Positions 38,842-48,896 are shown, counted from the stretch's first letter. The stretch is 64,000 nt of DNA from Paraburkholderia sartisoli (GCF_900107685.1 NZ_FNRQ01000003.1:62001-126000), one strand, 5' to 3'. Numbers and translations: made by a program. Notes: a model not told the origin generated them from the letters alone.

Positions 38842-40143
38842 ATGGATGTCATAGTCATTGGCGGCGGAATCACCGGCGTCGCCACCGCTTATCAGCTGCG
38901 CGCGGCCGGCCATCGCGTGTGCGTCGTCGAACGGCATGCGACGGTCGCCCAGGGCGCAACCTACGGCCACAGCGGCACCGTGCTGCCCACCGCGCTCGAC
39001 GTCTGGTTCGGCCCGACCTTCATGGAAAGCCGGCGCGCCGCGAAAAGCGGCGTGGTGACGAAGACCGGTTTCAATTCGGGTGCCCGCGACTTCCTGAAGC
39101 GCCTCGCGACCTTGCAGGAGCCCGCCGCGTTCGAAGCGCAGATGGGCCGCCTGCGTCCACTGATCGAGCTGTCGCGCGACACGCTCGCCGATATCGAAGC
39201 GCGCTTTGGTCTCGAGTTCGAGCAGCGCAGTGGCGTGCTTCACCTGGTGCGCTCCGCCCACGAGTGGGAATTGACCCAGCCGGCGCTCGACCTGCTGCGC
39301 CGCTACGAGATCCCGCATCATGTGCTCTCCGCGGCCGAATGCGCCGCGCTCGAACATTCGGTGCCGACCGACCCTGATTTCGCGGGCGGCGTGCATTTCG
39401 AAGCAGAACGCACCGCGAACTGTCCGCTTTTTGCGAAGCTCGTGAAGCAGCAGCTCGACGAGCAAGGCGGCGTGACATTCCAGACCGGCCGCGAAGTGAC
39501 CGCGATCCGTGTCGACAACCAGCGTGCCGCCGTCGAACTGGCGCCGCACACGGGCGAATCGTCGCGTTCGCGCGAAGTCGACGTGATTGCGGGCGACGCG
39601 ATCGTCGTCGCGGCGGGCGTCGGCAGCCTGCCGCTGCTCGAGCAGCTCGGCCTGCGCCTGCCGCTGCATCCGCTGCGCATGCACACGCTTGCCGCGCCGG
39701 TCGCGCACGAGGAGTGCGTGCCCCATATGACCGTGATCGATGCGGTCAAACGCATCACGATCACGCGCATGAATCATCGTCTGCGTATTGCCGGCGGTGC
39801 GGTGGTGCAGCCGGCGAACCTCGTCGACAAGCCGCTTGGCGAGGCGCTCACCAGCGAAGCGCTCGCGTTGCTCGGCCAGGCCACGCACGACTGGATTCCG
39901 GGTGCCGCGAAGATCTCGGCGGCGCTGCCGTGGGAAGGCCTGAAGCTGCTGTCGCCGGATGGCTTGCCGCTCGTCGGCAACGCGCTGCATCCGCGGCTTT
40001 TTGTGAACGCCGGGCACGGGCCGTCCGGTTGGGGAATGGCGTGCGGGTCTGCTAAAGTGATCGCTGATCTCTTCGCCGGTGCGACGCCCGATGTGCCGCC
40101 CGATACGCTTGCAGCACTACGGCCGGAACGGTTTCGCGATTGA
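38842..40143 (+). CDS. dadA: D-amino acid dehydrogenase (FAD-dependent)
   Basis: DadA oxidises D-amino acids, such as D-alanine, to 2-keto acids and passes electrons to the respiratory chain from the inner face of the membrane. The 433-residue protein has the FAD-binding opening VIVIGGGITGVATAYQL with the acidic strand end VCVVERH, the family segment QGATYGHSGTVLPT, and a C-terminal GLPLVGNALHPRLFVNAGHGPSGWGMACGSAKVIADL. The start at 38842 is chosen at the conserved opening; the frame is open far upstream antisense to purL but is non-coding there. Confidence 0.93.
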   Translation: MDVIVIGGGITGVATAYQLRAAGHRVCVVERHATVAQGATYGHSGTVLPTALDVWFGPTFMESRRAAKSGVVTKTGFNSGARDFLKRLATLQEPAAFEAQMGRLRPLIELSRDTLADIEARFGLEFEQRSGVLHLVRSAHEWELTQPALDLLRRYEIPHHVLSAAECAALEHSVPTDPDFAGGVHFEAERTANCPLFAKLVKQQLDEQGGVTFQTGREVTAIRVDNQRAAVELAPHTGESSRSREVDVIAGDAIVVAAGVGSLPLLEQLGLRLPLHPLRMHTLAAPVAHEECVPHMTVIDAVKRITITRMNHRLRIAGGAVVQPANLVDKPLGEALTSEALALLGQATHDWIPGAAKISAALPWEGLKLLSPDGLPLVGNALHPRLFVNAGHGPSGWGMACGSAKVIADLFAGATPDVPPDTLAALRPERFRD

Positions 40144-40359
40144 GGTGCGTCGGGCGCGGTGTGGTCGGGCTGTTCTGCGCTGCGGTGTTCTGTCAGGCGG
40201 CCCTCGTGCGGTAAGACGGCAGCGGGCATGGGTTCAGCGTGCCGCCGCTCACAGCGACTGCGCGGGCCCATCGTCAAGCAGTTCCGGGCCGGTGCGTCGC
40301 GCCTGATCGCGCGGGAACCCGCCCGCACCTTTTCCGTTTGTCTTCGTCCTGCCTGCGCC

Positions 40360-41973
40360 ATGACCGACACTACGCCGCCCGCCTCCGTCAACGCCCCTCG
40401 CGCCGCCACGCTCGTCGATCCGTACGACCGTCCGTTGCCGCTTCTTTCGGTCGAGGCACTCCGCGCACTCGAAAAGGAAGCCGCCGCGGCGCTCCCCGAA
40501 CACACGCTGATGGCCCGCGCAGGCGCTGCGGCGGCCCGCTTCCTGCTCGACCAGAACGCCCACGAATCGTCTGCCTGTGCCGACCATCCGGTCTGGCTGG
40601 TCGCGGGCCCGGGCAACAACGGCGGCGACGCGCTCGTGATGGCGACGGAGCTGCACCGCGCGGGCCTCGCGGTCGATGTCTGCATGCCGGTCGAAGTCAA
40701 GCCGGACGACGCCCGCTGGGCACTCGAAGCGGCCCGCGCGGCAGGCGTGCCGATCGCCACGACACCGCCGGCTTCGTTCGATCGCTACGGCTGGCTGGTC
40801 GACGGCATGTTCGGCATCGGACTTGCGCGGCCGCTCGAAGGTGTCTTCGCCGAACTTGCCCGGACGCTGTCGGAACGTAGCCGCGGCAAGGGGCACGTGC
40901 TCGCGCTCGATGTGCCGAGCGGCCTCGACAGCGACACTGGCAATGTGGTCGCTGCGATCGCTGCGACCGATACCGGCACGGCCGTGCGCGCGACCCACAC
41001 GGTCACGTTCATCGGCGCGAAGCCGGGGTTGTTCACGGCGTCGGGCCGCGATCTCGCGGGCTCGGTGACGGTTGCGCCGATCGGCGTCGAGGGCGCGGCG
41101 GCGCATACCCAGGTGCATCTGAATGCGCCGTCGCTGTTCGACGCATCCCTGCCATCGCGCGATTTCGCGGCACACAAGGGGACGTTCGGCAGTCTTGCCG
41201 TGATCGGCGGCGACACGGGCATGTGTGGCGCCCCGATTCTCGCGGCACGCGCCGCGCTGTACACCGGAGCCGGCAAGGTCCACATCGGGTTCGTCGGCAG
41301 CGGCGCGCCCGCCTACGACGCGCCCCACCCCGAACTGATGCTGGGCGGCGTCGACGACCTTGCGCTCGATGCGATGGACGCGCTCGCGATCGGCTGCGGC
41401 ATGGGCCAGCGGGACCGGGCTTCGGTCACGCTGCTCGACGCCCTCGAATTCGCCGGCCCGATCCTGCTCGATGCGGACGCGCTCAACCTCATTTCGAAGG
41501 ACGAAGAACTCGCCGCCGCCGTCCACGCGCGTGGCGCGCAGAACGGCCACGTGTGCGTGCTGACGCCGCATCCGCTCGAAGCCGCGCGCCTGCTCGCCAC
41601 CGATGCGCGCACGGTGCAGGCCAACCGGCTGGCCGCCGCGCGGTCGCTGGCGGCGCGTTATGCGAGTGTCGTCGTGCTGAAAGGAAGCGGCACGATCGTC
41701 GCCGCGCCGGATGGCCGCGTCGCGATCAATCCGACGGGCAACGCCGCGCTCGCGACAGGCGGCACGGGTGACGTGCTCGGCGGCATCATCGGCGCGTTTC
41801 TCGCGCAGCGCGTGCCCGGCTATGAAGCGGCGCTGGCGGGTGTCTACCTGCACGGCCGCGCGGCCGATACGCTCACCGCGCAAGGTAACGGCCCCGCTGG
41901 GCTGAACGCCGGCGAACTGGCGCCGATGGTGCGCACGCTGCTCAATCGCCTGTTCTATCCGCTGCGCGCGTGA
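40360..41973 (+). CDS. nnrD: Bifunctional NAD(P)H-hydrate epimerase and ADP-dependent dehydratase
   Basis: This enzyme repairs damaged NADH/NADPH hydrates. The N-terminal epimerase domain (about residues 25-235) has AGPGNNGGDALVMATELHRAG and VDGMFGIGL with LALDVPSGLDSDTG. The C-terminal kinase-like dehydratase domain has HKGTFGSLAVIGGDTGMCGAPILA, the LLDADALN segment, and the ATGGTGDVLGGIIGAFLAQ catalytic loop. The 537-residue length fits the two-domain fusion. The start at 40360 lies in sequence with a weak ribosome site. It is in the same direction as dadA and pgi. Confidence 0.94.
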   Translation: MTDTTPPASVNAPRAATLVDPYDRPLPLLSVEALRALEKEAAAALPEHTLMARAGAAAARFLLDQNAHESSACADHPVWLVAGPGNNGGDALVMATELHRAGLAVDVCMPVEVKPDDARWALEAARAAGVPIATTPPASFDRYGWLVDGMFGIGLARPLEGVFAELARTLSERSRGKGHVLALDVPSGLDSDTGNVVAAIAATDTGTAVRATHTVTFIGAKPGLFTASGRDLAGSVTVAPIGVEGAAAHTQVHLNAPSLFDASLPSRDFAAHKGTFGSLAVIGGDTGMCGAPILAARAALYTGAGKVHIGFVGSGAPAYDAPHPELMLGGVDDLALDAMDALAIGCGMGQRDRASVTLLDALEFAGPILLDADALNLISKDEELAAAVHARGAQNGHVCVLTPHPLEAARLLATDARTVQANRLAAARSLAARYASVVVLKGSGTIVAAPDGRVAINPTGNAALATGGTGDVLGGIIGAFLAQRVPGYEAALAGVYLHGRAADTLTAQGNGPAGLNAGELAPMVRTLLNRLFYPLRA

Positions 41974-42328
41974 CGTGGGTGCGGGCGCGGCTTTCGATCG
42001 ATCCGGTGAGCCCGTGATCGCGTGTGTGCCCCTTGCGGCCGTTCAGCATCCGCATCCGTCGCGAACGTTCCCGTCATCCGCGGATACGCACACAGGGATG
42101 CGCGCCGTCATCCAACGCCGCTATACTGCTCGATTGAGCGCATCACCATGCCGGTCGAGTGCCTGACTGCCTCGCCGCATGACGGCGCCTGAAACGCCGG
42201 ACGCACCCCGCGCGCATTGAACCGTGCGCGACACCCGAGGGCGCAGCGACGCTCCCGGGCTTCATCGCTGGCGGCACATGCAGCATGCCGCCATTCATTC
42301 GTGTCATTTCGCCAGACGGACCGTTTAT
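41974..42328. other. Intergenic region upstream of pgi
   Basis: This 355-bp stretch has no supported gene. A TATACT hexamer at 42122-42127 could be a -10 element of pgi, which would give a leader of nearly 200 bases. No good -35 partner is seen. Confidence 0.35.
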
Positions 42329-43951
42329 ATGCCATCGAATCCGCTCCCCGCCCTGTCCGCGCTGCAAGCGCATTACGAACAGATCCGCGACGCGCACCTG
42401 CGCGACTGGTTCACCCCCGCGAACGATCCGGCACCGACCCGCGCCGAACGTTTCACGCTGTCGGGCGGCGGGCTCGCGGCTGATTTTTCGAAGAACCGCA
42501 TCACCGACGAAACGTTGCGCCTGCTGGTCCAACTGGCGCGCGAAGCGGGCGTCGAAAAACGCCGCGACGCGATGTTCGCGGGCGAAATCGTGAACCCGAC
42601 CGAAGGCCGCGCGGCCTTGCACACGGCGCTGCGCGCCACCGACCCGAAAGCGCCGTTCAACGCGCAGGTCAAGGCCGAGCTGGCCAGAATGGCCGCGTTC
42701 TCCGACCGGGTGCGCAGCGGCGCGTGGACCGGCTACACCGGCAAGCGCATTCGCTACGTGGTGAACATCGGCATCGGTGGCTCCGATCTCGGGCCGAAGA
42801 TGGTCGTGCATGCGCTGCATCATCTCGCGTCGCCCGACATCAAGTCGTTCTTCGTATCGAACGTCGACGGCGCCGACATGTACCGCGTGCTGGAGCAGAT
42901 CGACCCCGAAGAGACGCTCGCGATCGTCGTATCGAAGACCTTCACCACGCTCGAAACGATGACCAACGCGCACTCGATGCGCGACTGGTTCATCAGGAGC
43001 GGCTGCCCGGAAAGCGCGCTCGCGAAGCATTTCGTCGGCGTGTCGGCGAATCCGGCTGAAGTCGTGAAATTCGGCATCGCGCGGGAAAACGTCTTCGAGA
43101 TGTGGGACTGGGTCGGCGGCCGGTATTCGTTGTGGTCGGCCTGCGGTCTGTCGATCATGATTTCGGTCGGACCGGCCCACTTCGCGGAACTGCTCGCGGG
43201 CGCAAACGAGATGGACCAGCATTTCCGCGACGCGCCGCTCGAACGCAACCTGCCGGTGCTGCTCGGCATGATCGGCATCTGGTATCGCAACTTCTTCGGC
43301 TCGCAGAGCTATCTGGTCGCGCCGTATTCGGAAGCGCTGCATTTCCTGCCGTCGTACCTGCAGCAGCTGGAAATGGAGAGCAACGGCAAATCGGCGCGGC
43401 TCGACGGCGCGATCGTCGACTACCCGACCGCTGCGGTCACGTGGGGCGAGCCCGGCACGAACGGGCAACACGCGTTCTTCCAGATGCTGCATCAGGGGCC
43501 GACGATCGTGCCGATCGATTTCGTCGCGGTGCTCACGCCAGAACATCCGCTTGCCGGCCATCATTCGAAGCTGCTCGCGAACTGCTTCGCGCAAAGCGAG
43601 GCGCTGATGCTCGGCCGCACGCTCGAAGAAGCGAAGAAGGTGGCGGGCCCGGACAAGCCGGAACTCGCGCCGCATCTGATGTTCCCCGGCAACCGTCCGA
43701 CCACGACGCTGCTCGTCGATGCGTTGACCGCGCGCTCGCTCGGCGCGCTGATCGCGATGTACGAACACAAGGTGCTGGTGCAGGCGTCGGTGTGGGACAT
43801 CAACCCGTTCGACCAGTGGGGCGTCGAGCTCGGCAAGATTCTCGGCAAGGTCGTCGAGGCGGATTTGACGGCGGCTTCCGTCGATGAAAAGAAGCACGAT
43901 TCGTCGACGTCCGCGCTGATCAGGCGCGCGCGGGCCGCATTGAAGCGCTGA
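42329..43951 (+). CDS. pgi: Glucose-6-phosphate isomerase
   Basis: Pgi interconverts glucose-6-phosphate and fructose-6-phosphate, and supplies hexose phosphates for the GDP-mannose and trehalose pathways encoded elsewhere in the window. The 540-residue protein has [18 protein letters not shown], the [14 protein letters not shown] sugar-phosphate loop, [15 protein letters not shown], and [19 protein letters not shown], all diagnostic. The start at 42329 follows a weak ribosome site; the earlier open frame is not conserved-looking. A strong terminator follows. Confidence 0.97.
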   Translation: MPSNPLPALSALQAHYEQIRDAHLRDWFTPANDPAPTRAERFTLSGGGLAADFSKNRITDETLRLLVQLAREAGVEKRRDAMFAGEIVNPTEGRAALHTALRATDPKAPFNAQVKAELARMAAFSDRVRSGAWTGYTGKRIRYVVNIGIGGSDLGPKMVVHALHHLASPDIKSFFVSNVDGADMYRVLEQIDPEETLAIVVSKTFTTLETMTNAHSMRDWFIRSGCPESALAKHFVGVSANPAEVVKFGIARENVFEMWDWVGGRYSLWSACGLSIMISVGPAHFAELLAGANEMDQHFRDAPLERNLPVLLGMIGIWYRNFFGSQSYLVAPYSEALHFLPSYLQQLEMESNGKSARLDGAIVDYPTAAVTWGEPGTNGQHAFFQMLHQGPTIVPIDFVAVLTPEHPLAGHHSKLLANCFAQSEALMLGRTLEEAKKVAGPDKPELAPHLMFPGNRPTTTLLVDALTARSLGALIAMYEHKVLVQASVWDINPFDQWGVELGKILGKVVEADLTAASVDEKKHDSSTSALIRRARAALKR

Positions 43952-43963
43952 TTCGACGTTACG

Positions 43964-43990
43964 AACGGACGCTGCGGCGTCCGTTTTTTT
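43964..43990 (+). terminator. Intrinsic terminator of pgi
   Basis: AACGGACGC at 43964-43972 pairs with GCGTCCGTT at 43977-43985 across a TGCG loop, followed by a run of seven T. It begins 12 bases after the pgi stop. Confidence 0.9.
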
Positions 43991-44029
43991 GCCCCGCGTG
44001 CATGCCAGAACGCGCGGTCTTGCGTGGTG

Positions 44030-44719
44030 TCAGGCGACGAGACGCCCTGCTTCGATCGTCACCGTTCTGTCGCAGCGGCGCGCGAGTTCGATATCGTGCG
44101 TCACGAGCACGAGCGTCGCGCCGTTCGCGCGGTTCATCTCGAACATCAGGTCGATCACGGCATGACCGGTGGCGGCATCGAGGCTGCCCGTCGGTTCATC
44201 GGCGAAGAGAATCGCCGGATGCGTGACGAACGCGCGCGCAAGCGCCACGCGTTGCTGCTCGCCACCGGAAAGCAGCTTGGGATAGTGTCCCGTCCGCTTG
44301 CCGAGCCCGACCTGGTCGAGCAGCGAGCGCGCCCGCGTTGCGGCATCGCGGGTCGAGATGCCGCCTTGCAGTTCGAGCGGCAAGGTCACGTTTTCGAGTG
44401 CGGTCAGATGCGGCATCAACTGGAACGACTGGAACACGAAGCCCACCGAGCCGCTCCTTAACGCGGCACGGCCGTCTTCGTTGAGTTCGGAGAGCTCGCG
44501 TCCGAGCAGGCGAACCGAGCCTGCGCTCGCGCTGTCCAATCCCGCTAGCAGTCCCAGCAACGTGGACTTGCCCGACCCGGAAGCGCCGACGATCGCCACG
44601 CTGCTGCCTGGCGCAATCGAAAGATCGATATGATCGAGAATCGTCAGTTCGCCCGTTGCATCCCTAACCCGCTTGCTCAAACCCCGCACTTCAATGACTG
44701 GATCAGTTTTATTTTGCAT
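44030..44719 (-). CDS. ybbA: ABC transporter ATP-binding protein (YbbA/LolD type)
   Basis: This cytoplasmic ATPase of 229 residues powers a partner permease. It has Walker [13 protein letters not shown] at 44-55, the signature [16 protein letters not shown], Walker [13 protein letters not shown] and the histidine switch [10 protein letters not shown]. The LolD/MacB-like length and sequence, and its position back to back with tesA, match ybbA-tesA loci. No permease gene is in this neighbourhood, so the ybbP-like partner must be elsewhere or absent. The start at 44719 overlaps that of tesA on the opposite strand. Confidence 0.93.
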   Translation of the reverse strand: MQNKTDPVIEVRGLSKRVRDATGELTILDHIDLSIAPGSSVAIVGASGSGKSTLLGLLAGLDSASAGSVRLLGRELSELNEDGRAALRSGSVGFVFQSFQLMPHLTALENVTLPLELQGGISTRDAATRARSLLDQVGLGKRTGHYPKLLSGGEQQRVALARAFVTHPAILFADEPTGSLDAATGHAVIDLMFEMNRANGATLVLVTHDIELARRCDRTVTIEAGRLVA

Positions 44720-45407
44720 GGTGAAGCACAGGTTGAAAGTGCGCATGGTGGCGCTGGGTGCATCGATCTGCGCCGCGGCGTGGATCGCGATCGTGCCGCA
44801 TGCGGCCGATGCCGCCAGCACCGCAACCCGCACCGTAGCGCCCACATCCGGCAAGCCGGTGATTGTCGTACTGGGCGACAGCATCTCCGCCGAGTACGGC
44901 CTGCCTCGCGATACTGGCTGGGTCGCGTTGATGCGCCAGCGGCTCGCCGACGAGCGCATCGATTATAACGTTGCCAACGCAAGCATCAGCGGCGACACCA
45001 CGAGCGGTGGACTCGCGCGTTTGCCTGCGTTGATGCAACGGCTGAAACCCTCGGTGGTGATCGTCGAACTCGGTGCCAACGACGCCCTGCGCGGCGTTCC
45101 ACTCGCCACCACCAAAGACAACCTTCGTACGATCATTGAGCAATCGCAAAAGGCACGCGCGAAGGTGGTGCTCGTGGGTATGTATGTGCCGCCTAATTAC
45201 GGCCCCGAGTACACACAAAAGTTCCATGGCCTGTATGGCGATCTGTCGAAGCAGTTTCACGTGCCGCTCGTGCCGTTCCTGCTCGCCGGAATCGAGGACA
45301 AACCCGACATGTTCCAGGCCGACCAGATTCACCCCACACAGCAGGCGCAGCCCGTCCTGCTGAACAACGTGTGGCCCACGTTGAAGCCGTTGTTGCGTAC
45401 CCCCTGA
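44718..45407 (+). CDS. tesA: Acyl-CoA thioesterase I/arylesterase TesA (GDSL family)
   Basis: TesA is a periplasmic SGNH hydrolase acting on acyl thioesters and esters. The 229-residue precursor has a signal peptide ([22 protein letters not shown], cleaved about residue 32), the nucleophile in VVLGDSISAEYG (Ser55), the block III asparagine in VVIVELGANDALRG, and the catalytic Asp-His in FQADQIHPTQQAQ. The start at 44718 gives a basic n-region; Met10 (44745) is an alternative. The ATG overlaps the divergent ybbA start by two bases in a CATG, so each promoter must lie inside the other gene's coding region or be leaderless. Confidence 0.92.
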   Translation: MVKHRLKVRMVALGASICAAAWIAIVPHAADAASTATRTVAPTSGKPVIVVLGDSISAEYGLPRDTGWVALMRQRLADERIDYNVANASISGDTTSGGLARLPALMQRLKPSVVIVELGANDALRGVPLATTKDNLRTIIEQSQKARAKVVLVGMYVPPNYGPEYTQKFHGLYGDLSKQFHVPLVPFLLAGIEDKPDMFQADQIHPTQQAQPVLLNNVWPTLKPLLRTP

Positions 45408-45547
45408 TCTCCGCAGTCCATCGTCTCCACAGGCTTATTAACAACTTGTTTCGAAAACGCGGGAACGAGGTTGGCCTTTGATGCTCCGACACTATTGCCT
45501 GACCTTGAAACCCGGCTCGAAGTTGAGCGATTCTGAAAGGAGATAAC

Positions 45548-45886
45548 GTGAAATACTTACCGTTTATCGCTTTGACTGTGGCACTTTCTGCCTGTGCGGG
45601 GCAACCGCCGGCAGGTGTTCAGTCTGTCGGACAAAGCCAGCAGCCGCCAAAGGTAGTCGGCCAGTGTATTGCGCAGAAGTGGGCTGACAAATCGCAGCAA
45701 CAGGTGGTGTCGCAGGATGCGCTTGCGAACGATGCCGCCATGGACGTCTACGTTCCGGGGCAGCAGCCGCCTGATGGCGCGGCCGCAATCGTGCGTCCGT
45801 CGTACAGCGGCCCGGGCTCGTGGGTCGGCTTCCGTTCAGGTCGCGGCGCCGGTGGCGACACGAGCGACATCACGGCCTGCCTGTAG
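45548..45886 (+). CDS. Small lipoprotein of unknown function, GTG start
   Basis: This 112-residue protein begins with a lipoprotein signal (start KYLPFIALTVALSAC, lipobox LSAC with Cys16). The mature part is rich in Gln, Pro, Gly and Ser, has one further cysteine in GQCIAQKWADKSQQQV and a last one in DITACL, and no recognised domain. The start is a GTG at 45548, with an unusually strong AAAGGAG ribosome site 8 bases upstream. It is followed by a terminator and stands alone. An outer-membrane-anchored periplasmic role is inferred. Confidence 0.8.
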   Translation: MKYLPFIALTVALSACAGQPPAGVQSVGQSQQPPKVVGQCIAQKWADKSQQQVVSQDALANDAAMDVYVPGQQPPDGAAAIVRPSYSGPGSWVGFRSGRGAGGDTSDITACL

Positions 45887-45924
45887 TCGTGATGTGAGAC
45901 GCCGCGTCGCGCAAGCGCGTGTCC

Positions 45925-45960
45925 AAAAACAAAGCCCCGCTCATGCGGGGCTTTGTTTTT
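45925..45960. terminator. Bidirectional terminator between the lipoprotein gene and ppiD
   Basis: AAAAACAAAGCCCCGC at 45925-45940 pairs perfectly with GCGGGGCTTTGTTTTT at 45945-45960 across a TCAT loop. The A and T flanks let it work for both convergent genes. Confidence 0.92.
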
Positions 45961-46005
45961 TCTGTGGTGCGTGGCGCCGGTGAGCTGGCGCTGCATCAGA
46001 TCACG

Positions 46006-47940
46006 TCAATCATCCTGCTGTTGCGCCGAGCCATCCAGCGCGCCGAAGAATTTCACCTTCGAACGTGCGCGCAGCGCGTCGACATACGCCTCGACCTGGG
46101 ATTGCGCGTTGATCTGCGCGATCTGCTGCTCGGCGGCGGCGAGACGCTGTGCGTCAACCGGAGCGCCCGGCACCACGGCGTTCACGCGATAGATCGCGTA
46201 ACCGTCGTCGCCGAGATCGACACCCACATAGGCCGGGAGCTTCTGCGCATCCGTCTTGTAGATCGCGCTCAACGCAGCGGGCGGCACGCCTTGCGCGTCG
46301 TTGCGGGAGACCTTCAACGCCGACGAGAACCCTTGCGTCGACTTCGACTTCTGCAGTTCCGCCAGCTTCGCCGCGCCGTCCTTGCGTGCCATCTCCGCCG
46401 ACTGCTCCACGATCACCTTCTGGCGCACGGCGTCCTTGACGACGTCGAGTGCCGGCACCGTCGCCTCCTTGTAGTCGGTCACGTGCGCCGCGATCAGCGT
46501 GTTACCGCCAACGTCGATGGCCTGCGTGTTGTTCTTCGCCTTCGTCGCATCGCTCGAAAATACCGCGGCCAGAAACTTCGAGTTGTTCAACGGGCTGTCC
46601 TGTGGCAACTTCGCGTCAGGCTGCGGTGTGACGGTGGCGGTCTGGATCTGCAGCTTGTACTTGTCGGCGGCCGGTTGCAGGCTCTTTGCCTGCTCATACA
46701 CGAGCGACGTGAAGCCTTCCGAGTCGTCAGCGAACGCCTTACTGGCTTCCTGCGCCTTCAGGTCCTTGATGATCGAATCTTTCACTTCGTCGAGCGGCTT
46801 CGTGACGGCCGGCTTCACGTCCGTCACCTTGACGATGTGATAACCAAAATCCGTCTGCACGATGTCGCTGATTTCATCCTTCTTCAGCTTGAACACGGCG
46901 TCATCAAACGCCTTGCCGCCGGCAATCATGCCCGGCCCGAAGTAACCCAGATCGCCGCCCTTCGCCGCCGAACCCGGATCCTGCGAGTTCTGTTGCGCGA
47001 TCTGCGCGAACTGGTCCGGATGCGCCTTGACCTGTGCGAGCAATTCGTCGGCCTTCTGCTTCGCCTTGGCCTTGTCTGCCGCGCTCGCGTCTTTCGGCAC
47101 CGCGATCAGGATGTGGCTCGCGCGCACTTCACCGTCGGTACGGTAATGCGCGATGTTGTCGTCGTAGTACTTCTTGATGTCGGCATCGGACGGCTGCGCC
47201 GTTGCGGCAAGCACGGCCGGCGACATCACCAGGTACTGGATCGTCGCGGTTTCCGGCGTGGCGAACGCCTGGCGATGCGCATCGTAATAAGCCTGCAACT
47301 GGGCGTCTGTGGGCTGCACCTTCGACGCGTAATCGCGTGCGCGGAACGCGAGGCCCTGCACTTCGCGTTGCTGTTCAGCGAGATCGGTGAGATGCTGCGC
47401 GAGGGTCTTCGAGGTGAACGCACTCGACTGAATGGCCGCGGGCAATTGCTGCGTGGCAAGCCCGTAACGCACCCGCTCGTCGTACTGCTCGGGCGTCATG
47501 CCCTGCATCGCCAGCAGTTGCTTGTAGCGGTCGACGTCGATCGTACCGTTGGCATTCTTCAGCGAAGAAATAACGGGATCGGCCAGCAACGTGCGGCGCA
47601 CCGCGTCGTCAGACGCCGTCAGATGCAGGCGCTGCGTTTCGTCGGCGAGCACACGTTCCTGAATCAGGCCGTCGAGCATGTCGCGGCGGCGCTCGGGTGT
47701 GTCGAACGACTTCATGTCGAACCGTGCGCCGAGTACCTGACGCGCGCGATCGAGCTGCTGGCGCATCGCGTTGTCATATTCGACCCGCGTGATCTTGTGC
47801 CCGTTGACGCTTGCGACGTTCGCGCTCTCGTCAAAGAAACCGCGGAAGCCCTGGATGCCGACAAACCCCAACCCCGGCACAATGACGAGGATGAGCATGA
47901 ACATCATCAGGCGTTTGTGATTGCGGAAGAAATCAAGCAT
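46006..47940 (-). CDS. ppiD: Membrane-anchored peptidyl-prolyl isomerase PpiD/SurA-N domain chaperone
   Basis: PpiD sits at the periplasmic exit of the Sec translocon and helps newly exported proteins. The 644-residue protein has a single membrane anchor near the start (MMFMLILVIVPGLGFVGIQG), a SurA_N-like chaperone domain (about 35-240), a parvulin domain at about 262-365 (VRASHILIAVPKDASAAD, PGSAAKGGDLGYFGPGMI, TDFGYHIVKVTDV) and a long C-terminal chaperone part. Start at 47940. It is downstream of the tRNA pair and of hupB and lon, the conserved order in this group, and has its own upstream terminator, so it is probably transcribed separately. Confidence 0.94.
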   Translation of the reverse strand: MLDFFRNHKRLMMFMLILVIVPGLGFVGIQGFRGFFDESANVASVNGHKITRVEYDNAMRQQLDRARQVLGARFDMKSFDTPERRRDMLDGLIQERVLADETQRLHLTASDDAVRRTLLADPVISSLKNANGTIDVDRYKQLLAMQGMTPEQYDERVRYGLATQQLPAAIQSSAFTSKTLAQHLTDLAEQQREVQGLAFRARDYASKVQPTDAQLQAYYDAHRQAFATPETATIQYLVMSPAVLAATAQPSDADIKKYYDDNIAHYRTDGEVRASHILIAVPKDASAADKAKAKQKADELLAQVKAHPDQFAQIAQQNSQDPGSAAKGGDLGYFGPGMIAGGKAFDDAVFKLKKDEISDIVQTDFGYHIVKVTDVKPAVTKPLDEVKDSIIKDLKAQEASKAFADDSEGFTSLVYEQAKSLQPAADKYKLQIQTATVTPQPDAKLPQDSPLNNSKFLAAVFSSDATKAKNNTQAIDVGGNTLIAAHVTDYKEATVPALDVVKDAVRQKVIVEQSAEMARKDGAAKLAELQKSKSTQGFSSALKVSRNDAQGVPPAALSAIYKTDAQKLPAYVGVDLGDDGYAIYRVNAVVPGAPVDAQRLAAAEQQIAQINAQSQVEAYVDALRARSKVKFFGALDGSAQQQDD

Positions 47941-47991
47941 GCGTGAGGATTGGCCAAAAACAGAACGCCCGATATTACAACAGCGGGCAAT

Positions 47992-48018
47992 AAAAAAGGC
48001 GAACCGGAGTTCGCCTTT
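47992..48018 (-). terminator. Intrinsic terminator downstream of tRNA-Val/tRNA-Asp
   Basis: AAAGGCGAAC at 47995-48004 pairs with GTTCGCCTTT at 48009-48018 across a four-base CGGA loop, with an A run at 47992-47997 that reads as a T run on the minus strand. It lies 10 bases after the tRNA-Asp 3' end. Confidence 0.88.
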
Positions 48019-48027
48019 CGAGGATAC

Positions 48028-48104
48028 TGGCGGAGTGGACGGGACTCGAACCCGCGACCCCCGGCGTGACAGGCCGGTATTCTAACCGACTGAACTACCA
48101 CTCC
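48028..48104 (-). tRNA. tRNA-Asp (GTC)
   Basis: On the minus strand the 77 bases from 48104 to 48028 fold as a full tRNA: acceptor GGAGTGG paired with CCACTCC, D-arm with TAGTTCAGTCGGTTAGAA, anticodon loop CCTGTCACG with GTC, T-arm GCGGGTTCGAGTCCCGT, and an encoded CCA end. It lies 46 bases after tRNA-Val and is probably on the same transcript. Confidence 0.97.
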
Positions 48105-48150
48105 TTTTTGCACATACTGACTGCTCGTTCGCTGCTGCGACATCTGGAAC

Positions 48151-48226
48151 TGGTGGGTGCTGAGAGGCTCGAACTCCCGACCTACGCCTTGTAAGGGCGC
48201 CGCTCTACCAACTGAGCTAAGCACCC
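48151..48226 (-). tRNA. tRNA-Val (TAC)
   Basis: On the minus strand the 76 bases from 48226 to 48151 form a tRNA: acceptor GGGTGCT, D-arm TAGCTCAGTTGGTAGAGC, anticodon loop with TAC, T-loop GTTCGAG, and an encoded CCA end. It is between hupB and tRNA-Asp. Confidence 0.97.
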
Positions 48227-48333
48227 GTTCCACGATTCACGCGAACTGCCCGCGTTCGCTACGCATCGAACTGACGCTGACTGATGCACTGTATATCAAG
48301 TAGCTTTTACAGGAACCCCAGTCAGCGAGCCAA

Positions 48334-48606
48334 TTAGTTTAGCGCATCCTTCAGTGCTTTGCCAGGCCTAAATTTAGGCACCTTGGCTGCCTTGATCTTG
48401 ATCGCGGCGCCCGTGCGCGGATTGCGACCTGTGCGTGCCGTGCGCTTGCCCACGGCAAATGTACCAAAGCCAACCAGCGTGACCGAACCGCCCTTCTTTA
48501 ACGTCCCTTTGACGCCGCCGATCACAGCATCGAGTGCACGTCCCGCTGCAGCTTTCGAAATGTCTGCTTGTTGCGCGATGTGATCGATCAATTCCGTCTT
48601 GTTCAT
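48334..48606 (-). CDS. hupB: HU family nucleoid protein
   Basis: HU is a small DNA-bending protein of the nucleoid. The 90-residue protein starts [28 protein letters not shown] and has [33 protein letters not shown], the DNA-contacting arm, and [15 protein letters not shown] at the end. Full length for the family. The start at 48606 has a purine-rich GGGGGC upstream; the longer frame to 48678 is not used. Its position after lon matches the lon-hupB linkage of most proteobacteria. Confidence 0.96.
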   Translation of the reverse strand: MNKTELIDHIAQQADISKAAAGRALDAVIGGVKGTLKKGGSVTLVGFGTFAVGKRTARTGRNPRTGAAIKIKAAKVPKFRPGKALKDALN

Positions 48607-48896
48607 TCCAGCCCCCGAGAATGTTATTGGGCAATCGTGATAGCGCCTTAGGCGCCGGTTTGTAAGCAGGCACGGCAAAAACGCCGGGCCAGCTAATTAG
48701 AATGGGCCTAAACCCTTGTGTCAAGCGGGGTTGAGCCTGATTCGAGCACACATTCCGCACGCGTTTCATGACGAAATTTTGCAGACGATCGATGCACGTG
48801 CAACCGGTTTGCATGGTGCGGACATGCGTTGCACACATGTTGGGAAAAAATGTGTCAGCGACGTGAAAACCGCGCCCGCAAACGCTCCTGGAAATA

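Noticed and set aside
48116..48240. A third tRNA between tRNA-Asp and hupB
   Set aside because: Only the tRNA-Asp and tRNA-Val sequences fold; the remaining sequence has no T-loop or acceptor pairing.
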